Below are positions 16,812 to 24,924 of a DNA stretch of 64,000 bases, in pieces (positions within the stretch are counted from its first letter, which is position 1; the number at the start of each line of letters is the position of its first letter). Position numbers and translations under genes: made by a program. Below the pieces are notes generated by a model that saw nothing but the letters and a program-made list of their open reading frames with translations, was not told where the DNA came from and ran no database searches. Source of the stretch: Frigoribacterium sp. PhB160 (GTDB taxonomy: Bacteria > Actinomycetota > Actinomycetes > Actinomycetales > Microbacteriaceae); assembly GCF_003751785.1 (NCBI RefSeq), contig NZ_RKIE01000003.1, forward strand, positions 124,001 to 188,000, read 5' to 3'.

Positions 16812-18167
16812 ATGGACCTGCTGCCCCTCACCCGCGTCTCGCGCGCCTCCTGGCTCGTGCTCGCCGCCGGCACCGCCCTCGGGCTCGGAGCCGGCCTGGG
16901 CGCCGCCGCCCTCACGACACCGAGCTACACCGCCACGGCCGATCTCTACGTCGCGGTCGAGAGCGGCGCCGACGCCTCCGACCTCATCCAGGGCGGCACC
17001 GCCGCCGAGCAGAAGGTCCGCTCGTACGTCGAGATCGCCACGAGCGACCGCGTGCTCGCCCCCGTGGTGCACGACCTCGGGCTCGACCTCACCGTCCACC
17101 AGCTCGCCGACCGCGTCCGGGCCTCGACGCCGACCGAGAGCGTCATGCTCTCCATCAGCGTGACGACCACCGACCCGGCCGAGGCTGCGCGCCTCGCCGA
17201 CGCGGTCGCGGCCAGCCTGATCGAGGTCGTGACCGACGACCTCGAGGCGACCCCGGCCCGCGGCGCCGCCGCGCTCGCCCTGCACGCCCTCGGGCAGGCC
17301 GACGTGCCGACCCGGCAAAGCGCGCCCGACCACGTCGTGCACGCGGTCGGCGGAGCCCTCGGCGGCGCGGCCCTGGCCCTCGGCGCCGTGTCGGCGGCCG
17401 CGGCCGTCGACACCCGGGTGCGCACGCGCGTCGACCTCGACGAGGTCGACGACGGCCCCGTGCTCGGCGAGATCTCGTTCGACCGCCGCCTCGACGAGCG
17501 CGGGCTCGTCGTGCACACCGAGCCGCACAGCCCCACCGCCGAGAGCTACCGGCAGCTGCGCACCAACCTGCAGTTCCTCGACTTCGGGGCGACCGGGCGC
17601 AGCCTCGTCGTCACGTCGTCGGTGCCCGGAGAGGGCAAGAGCACGACGGCCGCCAACCTGGCGATCGCCCTCGCCGAGAGCGGGGCGCGCGTCGCGCTCG
17701 TCGACGGCGACCTCCGCCGGCCCCGCATCGCCGCGATGACCGGCGTGGAGGGGGCCGTCGGCCTCACCGACGTGCTCACCGGACGCCTGCCGCTCGACGA
17801 CGCCCTCCAGCCGTGGGGCACGGGCTCCCTCGTCGTCCTGCCCGCCGGCACGCTGCCCCCGAACCCGACGCAGCTGCTCAGCTCGCCGGCCATGCGGGCG
17901 GTGCTGACGGCGCTGACGGCCTCCGCCGACATCGTGATCGTCGACGCGCCTCCGCTGCTGCCGGTCACCGACGCGACCCTGCTCGCCAAGGTCACGGGCG
18001 GCGCCCTGCTCGCCGTGGGCGGCGGCCGCGTGTCGCGCCGCCAGCTCGCCCGCGCGCGGGCCGCCCTCGACGGCACGGGCAGCCGTCGCCTCGGCACCGT
18101 CCTGACCATGGCCCCGCCGAACCGAGCGGGCAGCTACGAGTACCGCTCCGAGAGGACCCCCGCATGA
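16812..18167 (+). CDS. Wzc-type tyrosine autokinase, copy 2
   Basis: A 451-residue second bacterial tyrosine kinase. The N-terminal membrane helix (residues 14-34) and Wzz-like domain precede a second helix near residues 178-200. Walker A is PGEGKSTTAANLA, Walker A' VALVDGDLRRPR, Walker B IVIVDAPPLLPVTD. The C-terminal cluster is SYEYRS, again only two tyrosines, and it lacks the Arg-rich extension of copy 1. It is followed by its probable antagonist, a tyrosine phosphatase, through an ATGA overlap. Two kinases but one phosphatase suggests two export branches or heteromeric control. Confidence 0.92.
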   Translation: MDLLPLTRVSRASWLVLAAGTALGLGAGLGAAALTTPSYTATADLYVAVESGADASDLIQGGTAAEQKVRSYVEIATSDRVLAPVVHDLGLDLTVHQLADRVRASTPTESVMLSISVTTTDPAEAARLADAVAASLIEVVTDDLEATPARGAAALALHALGQADVPTRQSAPDHVVHAVGGALGGAALALGAVSAAAAVDTRVRTRVDLDEVDDGPVLGEISFDRRLDERGLVVHTEPHSPTAESYRQLRTNLQFLDFGATGRSLVVTSSVPGEGKSTTAANLAIALAESGARVALVDGDLRRPRIAAMTGVEGAVGLTDVLTGRLPLDDALQPWGTGSLVVLPAGTLPPNPTQLLSSPAMRAVLTALTASADIVIVDAPPLLPVTDATLLAKVTGGALLAVGGGRVSRRQLARARAALDGTGSRRLGTVLTMAPPNRAGSYEYRSERTPA

Positions 18168-18772
18168 CCCCGATCCGCCTCCTGGTCGTCTGCACCGGCA
18201 ACCTCTGCCGGTCGCCGATCGTCGAGCACGCCCTCCGCCGCCTTCTCCCCGACGACGGGAGCGTCGTCGTCCGCAGCGCCGGCACCCGCATCGCGTCGGG
18301 GCGTGAGGCGCCCGGGCAGACCCTCCGGGCGGGGGCGCGGCTCGGGCTCGACCTGCACGGCCACCGCACGACCTCGCTCACGGCCGCGGACGTCGCCTCC
18401 GCCGACCTCGTGCTCGGCGCGGCCCGGGAGCACCGCCGGGCCGTCGTGTCGCTCGAGCCGCGGGCGCTGCGGCGCACCTTCACGCTGCGCGAGCTCGGCC
18501 GGGTCGTCGCGTCGGGCGCGACGCACCCGCTCGTCGAGGTGCCTGCCGCCGACCCGGCCGACCGCGTCGCCGCGTGGGTCGCCGCGATGAGCGCCCTGCG
18601 CGGGTCGACCACGCGTCCGGCCCGGCCGGAGGACGACGACGTCGTCGACCCGTGGGGCCAGGCCGACGACGTGTTCGACCAGGCGCTCGCCCAGCTGACG
18701 CCGTCGGTCGAGGTCGTCGCCGGCGCGCTCGGCACGCTGCTCGCCGCGCCGCGCGACGGAGGGGTCTCGTGA
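18164..18772 (+). CDS. Low-molecular-weight protein tyrosine phosphatase
   Basis: A 202-residue phosphatase with the P-loop VCTGNLCRSP (Cys-x5-Arg) at the N-terminus and the general-acid loop DPWGQ near residue 161. It would dephosphorylate the C-terminal tyrosines of the adjacent Wzc-type kinases, completing the usual Wzc/Wzb cycle. It overlaps the kinase (ATGA) and the following glycosyltransferase (GTGA), so the three form one translationally coupled unit. It is slightly longer than typical Wzb (about 150 residues) because of a central insert before the acid loop. Confidence 0.93.
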   Translation: MTPIRLLVVCTGNLCRSPIVEHALRRLLPDDGSVVVRSAGTRIASGREAPGQTLRAGARLGLDLHGHRTTSLTAADVASADLVLGAAREHRRAVVSLEPRALRRTFTLRELGRVVASGATHPLVEVPAADPADRVAAWVAAMSALRGSTTRPARPEDDDVVDPWGQADDVFDQALAQLTPSVEVVAGALGTLLAAPRDGGVS

Positions 18773-19590
18773 GCGCCCACGTCCGGGCGGCGAGGTCGGC
18801 GGGTCCCCTGCCGATGAGCGTCGTCATGCCGACCATGCGCGCCGACCGCCATCTCGCCACGGCCGTGCGGTCGGTGCTGCGAGACGCCGTCGAGGAGCTC
18901 GAGCTCGTCGTCGTCCTCGACGGGCTCGATCCTCGCGACGTCGACCTGCCCCGTGACGACCGCCTGCGCGTCGTCGCCCTGCCCGAGCGGCGAGGGACGC
19001 CCGCCGCGCTGAACGCCGGTGCCGCCGCGGGCACGGGCCCGCTGATCGCCCGGCTCGACGCCGACGACGTCGCCCTGCCCGGTCGCTTCGAGGCGCAGCG
19101 GGCCGAGTTCGCCCGGCGACCCGGCCTGGTCTGCCTCGGCTCGTCCGTCTCGCTGATCGACGACGACGACGCCCCCGTGGGCGCCTGGCCCGCCGCCACC
19201 GGACCCGGCCTCGCCGAGGCCCTGCTGCGGCGCAACGTCTTCGTGCACTCGTCGACGGTCTACCGGCGCGCCGCGTTCGAGGCGGTCGGCGGCTACGACG
19301 AGCGCTGCACTCGGATGCAGGACTACGAGCTCTGGCTGCGGCTCGCCACGACCGGAGAGCTCGACTCGCTGCCGGAGGTGCTCACCGCCTACCGCGTGCA
19401 CCCCGGGCAGCACAGCCGCAACACGCCGCCCTGGGGCGCGCCCGCCCGGCAGGTGCGGGCCTCGCGGCTCGCCCTGGCGCGCCACCTCGGCCGCCCGACG
19501 CCGGTGCAGCACGTCGAGAACGCCGCGTGGAGCGCCGCGCAGGCGCTGCGGCACACGGGGCTGCGTCGGTCCGCGTACCTCCGCACCTGA
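18769..19590 (+). CDS. Family 2 glycosyltransferase
   Basis: A 273-residue GT-A fold glycosyltransferase. It has SVVMPTMRADRHLATAVRSV at the nucleotide-binding N-terminus, the metal-binding ARLDADDVALPGR (DxD type), and the acceptor-side motif GGYDERCTRMQDYELWLRL, with ED replaced by QD. It probably adds one sugar to the lipid-linked repeat on the cytoplasmic face. The GTG start overlaps the phosphatase stop. It ends the second tyrosine-kinase operon; an 8-bp hairpin follows in the next gap. Confidence 0.88.
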   Translation: MSAHVRAARSAGPLPMSVVMPTMRADRHLATAVRSVLRDAVEELELVVVLDGLDPRDVDLPRDDRLRVVALPERRGTPAALNAGAAAGTGPLIARLDADDVALPGRFEAQRAEFARRPGLVCLGSSVSLIDDDDAPVGAWPAATGPGLAEALLRRNVFVHSSTVYRRAAFEAVGGYDERCTRMQDYELWLRLATTGELDSLPEVLTAYRVHPGQHSRNTPPWGAPARQVRASRLALARHLGRPTPVQHVENAAWSAAQALRHTGLRRSAYLRT

Positions 19591-19666
19591 GGCGACTGCC
19601 CGGCGGTGCGCGTGCGCGGCGCGCACGGCGTGCTGCGCACGGCCGACGGACGGGTGCACGACGCCC

Positions 19667-19757
19667 GGATCGTGAGGCATCCGCACGATCCCTGGTCACC
19701 GATATACGTACGTGATATTCTTCCACTCAATCTGAATCTCGATCACTTTGGAGGCGT
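19667..19757 (+). promoter_or_regulatory. Terminator hairpin plus AT-rich promoter
   Basis: An 8-bp stem (19667-19674 with 19684-19691) probably ends the upstream operon. It is followed by an AT-rich palindromic patch, ATATACGTACGTGATAT near 19700-19716, whose GATATT could be a -10 element. A strong ribosome site TTGGAGG precedes the ATG at 19759. This would be the promoter of the dehydratase-epimerase-transferase operon. Confidence 0.5.
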
Positions 19758-19758
19758 C

Positions 19759-20805
19759 ATGCCCACCACCCGCCGTCCGTGCACGTGCCCCGGCTCGTCG
19801 AGGCCGACCCTGGACGAGCTCCTCGGCCGCACCGCATCCCCCGCCCCGCTCGAGGTCGACGCCTCGGTCGTCGCCGGCAAGCGCGTGCTCGTGACGGGCG
19901 CCGGCGGCTCGATCGGAGGCGAGCTCGCCCGCCAGGTCGCGGGCCTCGGCCCCGCCGAGCTGCTGCTGCTCGACCGCGACGAGACCGCGCTGCAGCAGAC
20001 GCAGGTCGCCGTCTCGGGCCACGGCCTGCTCGACACCCGCGACGTGGTGCTCGTCGACATCCGCGACGCCGATGCCGTCCGCCAGGTCTTCGCCGCCCGG
20101 CGCCCCGAGGTCGTCTTCCACGCCGCCGCCCTCAAGCACCTGCCGATGCTCGAGCAGTACCCCCTCGAGGGCTGGAAGACGAACGTGCTCGGCACGCTCA
20201 ACGTCCTCCGCGCCGCGGAGGAGACGGACGTCGAGCGCTTCGTCAACATCTCGACCGACAAGGCGGCCGACCCGATCAGCGTCCTCGGCACGACCAAGCG
20301 CCTCGCCGAGCGGCTCACGGCCGACACGGCCGCGCGCACCGCTCGCCGCTACGTCTCGGTCCGCTTCGGCAACGTCTTCGGCAGCCGGGGCTCGCTGCTG
20401 CCCCTGCTCGAGTCGCTCATCGCCGCCGGTCGCCCGGTCACCGTCACGCACCCCGACGCCACCCGGTACTTCATGTCGATCCCCGAGGCGTGCCGGCTCG
20501 TGCTGCAGGCCGCCGCCGTCGGCTCGCCCGGCGAGGTGCTCGTGCTCGACATGGGCGAGCCCGTCCGCATCCTCGACGTGGTCGAGCGGGTCGTGGCGCG
20601 CAGCGGCCGCCCGGTCGAGATCGTGTTCACCGGCCTCCGTCCCGGCGAGAAGCTGCACGAGGTGCTGTCGTCCGCCGACGAGGCGAGCGAGGCCCGCGTC
20701 CACCCGCAGATCTCGCACTGCACCGTGCCGCCCCTCGCGGCCGACGACCTCTCGACCGACCTCCTCGTCCGTCCCGTGACGAGCGCCCAGCTGGCCGCCG
20801 CGTGA
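19759..20805 (+). CDS. UDP-sugar 4,6-dehydratase (FlaA1/CapD-like)
   Basis: A 348-residue soluble nucleotide-sugar dehydratase/epimerase of the short FlaA1/CapD type. An N-terminal extension (PTLDEL, residues 20-45) precedes the Rossmann motif VTGAGGSIGGELARQ. The catalytic region has NISTDKAADPISVLGTTKR, where the usual Tyr of YxxxK is replaced as in the FlaA1/CapD group. C-terminal markers are RFGNVFGSRGS, RYFMSIPEA and TGLRPGEKLHE. It probably makes a 4-keto-6-deoxy precursor for a rare amino sugar. The ATG with TTGGAGG is clearly better than the ATG 153 bases upstream. It overlaps the next gene by 4 bases. Confidence 0.9.
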   Translation: MPTTRRPCTCPGSSRPTLDELLGRTASPAPLEVDASVVAGKRVLVTGAGGSIGGELARQVAGLGPAELLLLDRDETALQQTQVAVSGHGLLDTRDVVLVDIRDADAVRQVFAARRPEVVFHAAALKHLPMLEQYPLEGWKTNVLGTLNVLRAAEETDVERFVNISTDKAADPISVLGTTKRLAERLTADTAARTARRYVSVRFGNVFGSRGSLLPLLESLIAAGRPVTVTHPDATRYFMSIPEACRLVLQAAAVGSPGEVLVLDMGEPVRILDVVERVVARSGRPVEIVFTGLRPGEKLHEVLSSADEASEARVHPQISHCTVPPLAADDLSTDLLVRPVTSAQLAAA

Positions 20806-21821
20806 GGATCGCCGTCACCGGCGCGACCGGCTTCGTCGGCCGCCACGCCTGCGCCCGCCTCGCCGCCCGGGGACACGACGTGACCGCCCTGGTCCGCCGC
20901 GCCTCCACGGCCCCGGCCGGCACCCGCGAGGTCGTCCTCGGCGACCTCGACGGGTCGGCCGTCCCCTCGGCAGCCCTCGGCCGGCTCGACGCCGTCGTCC
21001 ACCTCGCCGCGCGCGTGCACGTGATGCGCGACAGCTCGGCCGACCCGCTCGCGGAGTTCCGCCGGGTCAACGTCGACGGCACCCTCGCCCTCGCCCGGGC
21101 GGCCGTCGCCGCAGGCGTCCCCCGCCTCGTGTTCGTCAGCAGCGTCAAGGTGCTCGGCGAGCGGGCCGGCGACGGCACCTCCGCCTTCCGCGTCGGCGAC
21201 GCACCCGCGCCCGTCGACCCCTACGGCGTCTCGAAGCACGAGGCCGAGCAGGCCCTGCGCACCCTCGCCTCGGCCACCGGCCTCGGGGTCGCCGTCGTGC
21301 GGCCGCCCCTCGTGCACGGCCCCGGCGTCGGCGGGAACGTCGCGCGCATCGCCCGCCTCGTACGGGCCGGTGTGCCCCTGCCCCTCGGCGCGGTCGACAA
21401 CGCGCGCACCATGGTCTCGGTCCGCACGCTCGCCGCCGTCCTCGAGGGCGCCGCCGTCTCCCCCGACGCCGCGGGGGCCACCGTCCTCGCGGCCGACTCC
21501 CGCTCCTTCTCGTCCGCCGAGCTCGCCCGCCTCCTCGGCGACGGGCTCGGCCGGCCCGCCCGGCTCGTGCCCGTGGCGCCGGCCCTGCTGCGCGCCGCCG
21601 GCCGCGCGACCGGCCGCCTCGACGACGTCGACCGCCTCACCTCGTCGCTGCGCGTCGAGCCGGGCTCGAACACTGCGTTCTCGTGGGTCGAGGAGTCCGA
21701 CCCGGCCGACGAGCTGCGCGCGACCGGCGCGTGGTTCCGGTCGGGGCCGAGTGCCCACGCCCGGCCCGCGTCCGCGTCCGCGTCCGCCGACGTCATCGCA
21801 CCGCGGGGAGGCGCGGCGTGA
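20802..21821 (+). CDS. NAD-dependent epimerase/dehydratase (WbpV/GalE-like)
   Basis: A 339-residue extended SDR. TGATGFVGRHAC forms the NAD site, FVSSVKVLGE carries the catalytic Ser, and PYGVSKHEAE the Tyr-x3-Lys pair. VVRPPLVHGPGVGGN follows. The pattern resembles 4-keto reductases or 4-epimerases that act just before an undecaprenyl-phosphate sugar-phosphate transferase, as in the WbpV/WbpL or FnlA-like pathways. Position supports this: it lies between the 4,6-dehydratase and the initiating transferase, with GTGA overlaps on both sides. A short Ala/Ser repeat tail ends the protein. Confidence 0.87.
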   Translation: MRIAVTGATGFVGRHACARLAARGHDVTALVRRASTAPAGTREVVLGDLDGSAVPSAALGRLDAVVHLAARVHVMRDSSADPLAEFRRVNVDGTLALARAAVAAGVPRLVFVSSVKVLGERAGDGTSAFRVGDAPAPVDPYGVSKHEAEQALRTLASATGLGVAVVRPPLVHGPGVGGNVARIARLVRAGVPLPLGAVDNARTMVSVRTLAAVLEGAAVSPDAAGATVLAADSRSFSSAELARLLGDGLGRPARLVPVAPALLRAAGRATGRLDDVDRLTSSLRVEPGSNTAFSWVEESDPADELRATGAWFRSGPSAHARPASASASADVIAPRGGAA

Positions 21822-24223
21822 GCCCCGCACAGACCGCCCTGCTGACCGGCCTGGTCGCCCTGGCCCTCCCGTCGGTGCTGCTGCCCGTCCTGCGGCGCGC
21901 CGGCGCGGTCGACGTCCCGAGCCACCGGTCGTCGCACACGGCGACGGCCGTCCGCGGCCTCGGCGCCGCCACCACGCTCGCCGTCGCGGTCGGCCTCGGC
22001 GGAGCGCTCGCCCACGTCGCCGACCCCGCCCACCGCTGGATGCTCGCCGTCGTCGGCGTCGGCTCCGTCGTCGCGGCCCTGGTGGGGCTGGCCGAGGACG
22101 TGCGGGGGGTCTCGGTCTCCACGCGCCTCCTCTCGCACCTCGCGGTCGGCGCGGCGGCCACCGCGGCCCTCGTCCTGCCCGCCGGCGGGTCGCCTCTGCT
22201 CGTGCCGCTCGGCGCCGTCGCGGTCGCGGGCTTCGTCAACGCCGCCAACTTCATGGACGGCGTCGACGGCATCACGGGGCTGCACGGCATCGTCTTCGGC
22301 GCGAGCACCGCGGTGCTCGGCGCCTGGTCGGGCCACGAGTGGCTCACCGGCACCGGGCTCGTCACGGCGGCGGCGTTCGCGGCCTTCCTGCCGTGGAACC
22401 TCTCCGGCCGCCGGCTCTTCCTCGGCGACAGCGGCAGCTACCTGCTCGGCGCCGTCACCGCGCTCTCGGTCGTCGCGGCCCTCGCCGTCGGCGTGCCCGC
22501 CGTCGCCGCGGTCGGCGTGCTCGCGCCGTACCTGGCCGACACGGGCGTGACGTTCCTCCGACGGGTCGCGTCGGGCGCCCGCTGGAGCGAGCCGCACCGC
22601 GACCACGTCTTCCAGCGCCTGACGCACTCGGGCCTCGGCCACCTCCGGGCCGCCGCGGTGACCACGGTCGCCTCGGCGCTCAGCGGCGGGCTGTCGATGA
22701 TCGCGCTGCAGGGCTCTCTCGCGGCCTCGGTCGCCGGGGCCGGCGGGGCGCTCGTCGTCGCCGCGGGGTACCTCGCGACCCCGCGGGTGCTGGCGTGGGG
22801 TCGGGGCGCCGAGGCCGGGGCTGCCGTCGCCGGCGGCTCGGCCGGTGCTGCCGCCGCGGGACCGACGGGAGCGGGGCCGGGGGCCGCGCCGCGCCTCCTC
22901 GTCCTCGAGTCGATCGACCTCTGCGTGCACTCGCACTTCGCCGGGCAGCTCGCCGAGCTGCGCCGCCGCGGCGTCGACCCCGTCGTGCTCACCCGCGACA
23001 CGGGCCTGCTCGCCGACGTGCTCGCCACCGACGGCGTGCGTGGCCTCGACCTCGACATCGCCCGCGACCCCTCGGTGCTCGGCGACCTGCGGACGCTCGT
23101 CGCGATCGTCCGGGTGATCCGCCGCGAGCGACCCGTCGGCATCGTCTCGGGCACCCCGAAGGCGGCCCTGCTCGGGGCGGTCGCGGGCTGGCTGACCCGC
23201 GTGCCCGTGCGGGTGCACCTGCTGCTCGGCCTGCGCGTCGAGACCATGACGGGCCTCGGCCGCGTGGCGCAGCTCGCCGCGGAGCGCCTCACCGTCCGCC
23301 TCAGCACCGAGACCGTCGCCGTCGGCGAGGGCATGCGGCGTCGCGCCGTCGAGCTGGGCCTCGACCTGCGGGAGGCGCAGGTCGTCGGCCGCGGATCCGC
23401 CAACGGCGTCGACGTGGCCCGGTTCGCCGCCGCGGGGCACGAGCTCGCGTCCGACCCGGGGTCGGACGTCGGCTCGGGCACGGGGTCCGGGCTGGACCCG
23501 GACGTCGGCTCGGGCACGGACGCGCTCGTCCGGTCCGAGGCCGGGCTGGGTCGGACGCAGGCCGCGCGTCGCGTCGTCGGGCTCGCCCCGGAGCCCGAGG
23601 GCCCGGTCGTCGGCTTCGTCGGACGTCTCGCCGTCGACAAGGGACTCGACTGCCTCGTCGCCGCGGTGCGGCGCATGCGGGCCGACGGCGTCCCCGCGCA
23701 GCTCGTACTCGTCGGGCCGGACGACGGCGTCGACCACCTCGCCCCCGAGACCCGGGCCGCCCTCGGCGAGCCCTGGGTCGTGCGGCCGGGGCTGGTCACC
23801 GACACCGCGTCCGTCTACGCCGCCTTCGACGTCTTCTGCCTGCCCAGCCGCCGTGAAGGGCTGCCGACGGTCGTCCTCGAGGCCGCCGCGGCCGGCGTGC
23901 CGGTCGTCGTCTCGGACGCGACCGGGACGGCCGACACCGTCGACGACGGCCGCACCGGGCTGATCGTGCCGGTCGACGACGTCGAGGCGTGGGCGGCGGC
24001 GGTCGCGGGGGTCCTCGGCGACCCGGGAGGCGCCTCCCGGCGTGCCGTCCTGGGGCGCGAGTTCGTGCGCGAGCACTTCGCCGCCGAGGTCGTGCGACAG
24101 CGGTACTGCGACCTCTACGAGCGACGCCTGCGCGCCGCGGGGGCGGTGCTCCGGGCGCCGTCGGCCGACCCGGCGCCGGCCCACGCCCCGGCCTCGGGCC
24201 CGGCACAGCCCGACCTGACCTGA
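21818..24223 (+). CDS. Fused WecA-like sugar-1-P transferase and GT4 glycosyltransferase
   Basis: An 801-residue two-domain protein. Residues 1-330 are a polytopic MraY/WecA-family transferase with NAANFMDGVDG (141-151), FLGDSGS (201-207) and HRDHVFQRL (260-268). It would load the first sugar phosphate on undecaprenyl phosphate. An Ala/Gly linker (331-357) leads to a GT-B GT4 domain (358-775) with GFVGRLAVDKG and the EX7E pair E680/E688 in EGLPTVVLE, expected to add the second sugar. A Gly/Ser/Asp repeat insert (545-568) lies in the middle of the GT4 domain. These activities are normally separate proteins; I see no frameshift or hidden start joining them. The stop codon lies in a CCTGA pentamer repeat. 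Confidence 0.9.
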   Translation: MSPAQTALLTGLVALALPSVLLPVLRRAGAVDVPSHRSSHTATAVRGLGAATTLAVAVGLGGALAHVADPAHRWMLAVVGVGSVVAALVGLAEDVRGVSVSTRLLSHLAVGAAATAALVLPAGGSPLLVPLGAVAVAGFVNAANFMDGVDGITGLHGIVFGASTAVLGAWSGHEWLTGTGLVTAAAFAAFLPWNLSGRRLFLGDSGSYLLGAVTALSVVAALAVGVPAVAAVGVLAPYLADTGVTFLRRVASGARWSEPHRDHVFQRLTHSGLGHLRAAAVTTVASALSGGLSMIALQGSLAASVAGAGGALVVAAGYLATPRVLAWGRGAEAGAAVAGGSAGAAAAGPTGAGPGAAPRLLVLESIDLCVHSHFAGQLAELRRRGVDPVVLTRDTGLLADVLATDGVRGLDLDIARDPSVLGDLRTLVAIVRVIRRERPVGIVSGTPKAALLGAVAGWLTRVPVRVHLLLGLRVETMTGLGRVAQLAAERLTVRLSTETVAVGEGMRRRAVELGLDLREAQVVGRGSANGVDVARFAAAGHELASDPGSDVGSGTGSGLDPDVGSGTDALVRSEAGLGRTQAARRVVGLAPEPEGPVVGFVGRLAVDKGLDCLVAAVRRMRADGVPAQLVLVGPDDGVDHLAPETRAALGEPWVVRPGLVTDTASVYAAFDVFCLPSRREGLPTVVLEAAAAGVPVVVSDATGTADTVDDGRTGLIVPVDDVEAWAAAVAGVLGDPGGASRRAVLGREFVREHFAAEVVRQRYCDLYERRLRAAGAVLRAPSADPAPAHAPASGPAQPDLT

Positions 24224-24240
24224 CCTGACCTGACCTGACC
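24208..24240 (+). repeat. CCTGA pentanucleotide repeat across stop codon
   Basis: About five tandem copies of CCTGA run from roughly 24210 through 24239, and the stop of the transferase fusion is the first in-frame TGA. Because 5 and 3 share no factor, the tract places a TGA in all three frames, so slippage could only alter the last few residues. Confidence 0.85.
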
Positions 24241-24275
24241 ACCCTCCATCCCCTCCGTCCTGAAAGGACCCCACC

Positions 24276-24749
24276 ATGCTCAAGCGCACCCCCTTCCTCA
24301 TCTCGCTGCTCGTCCTCGGCTCGCTGACCGTGGCCGGCTGCACCTCCGCCGACGACGACGCCGCCCCGGCGCCCACGGACGTCGCGACCGACTCCGCCGC
24401 GGACGAGGCCGCCGACGACTTCGACCTCGAGGGCCTGACCGCCGCCGAGCGCGAGCAGGTCGAGCCGACCGGCGCGTGCATCGACGGCTACGCGATCATC
24501 CGGCCCGTCGACACGGAGTTCACGCAGCCCGAGCCCTGCGACACCGTCTCGGTGCTCGGCACCGGCTCGACCATCACGCTGACCGACGTGGACCACCTGC
24601 TGCTCGAGTCGGGCCCGAACACGATCACCGTCACGGGCGGCCTCGACTCGATCATGAGCATCGCCTCGGGCAACGAGGTCACGTACGACGGACCGGCGGT
24701 CGAGCCCGAGGACTCGGGCAGCGACAACACGTTCACGAACGTCGGCTGA
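24276..24749 (+). CDS. DUF3060-like lipoprotein
   Basis: A 157-residue lipoprotein. It has signal sequence MLKRTPFLISLLVLGSL and lipobox VAGCT with the lipidated Cys near residue 22, followed by an acidic Ala/Asp-rich linker. The C-terminal half has the parallel-beta pattern GTGSTITLTDVDHLLLESG, then NTITVTGGLDS and GSDNTFTNVG, typical of DUF3060-type repeats. Function unknown; probably an envelope protein. A good ribosome site (GAAAGGA) precedes the ATG. It lies 52 bases after the transferase fusion and may be the last gene of that operon. Confidence 0.85.
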   Translation: MLKRTPFLISLLVLGSLTVAGCTSADDDAAPAPTDVATDSAADEAADDFDLEGLTAAEREQVEPTGACIDGYAIIRPVDTEFTQPEPCDTVSVLGTGSTITLTDVDHLLLESGPNTITVTGGLDSIMSIASGNEVTYDGPAVEPEDSGSDNTFTNVG

Positions 24750-24792
24750 GCCCGCCGCGTCGGGCCCGGCCGTCCGGCCGGCGCGTCGCCCC

Positions 24793-24852
24793 GAACCGCG
24801 TTCCGAGCCATGAACTGCGTTCCTCCGCGGTTCATGGCTCGGAACGCGGTTC
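24793..24852. repeat. Perfect 23-bp inverted repeat between convergent genes
   Basis: Arms at 24793-24815 and 24830-24852 are perfectly complementary, with a 14-base loop. The unit GAACYGCGTTC occurs twice in the left half (24793 and 24811). It sits between convergent genes and is long enough to be a bidirectional terminator, but the internal repetition and perfect arms also fit a mobile palindromic intergenic element. Confidence 0.9.
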
Positions 24853-24924
24853 TTCGCGTGCGGCGGATGATCCCTCCCCAGCCAGCCAGGCAGCCCGCCC
24901 GCCCACCGGCCCGGCCCGGCCCGG

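Noticed and set aside
21221-24481. A 1086-residue minus-strand ORF across the polysaccharide genes
   Set aside because: Its composition is that of antisense of GC-rich genes, with no motifs, while the plus frames contain clear enzymes with coupled starts.
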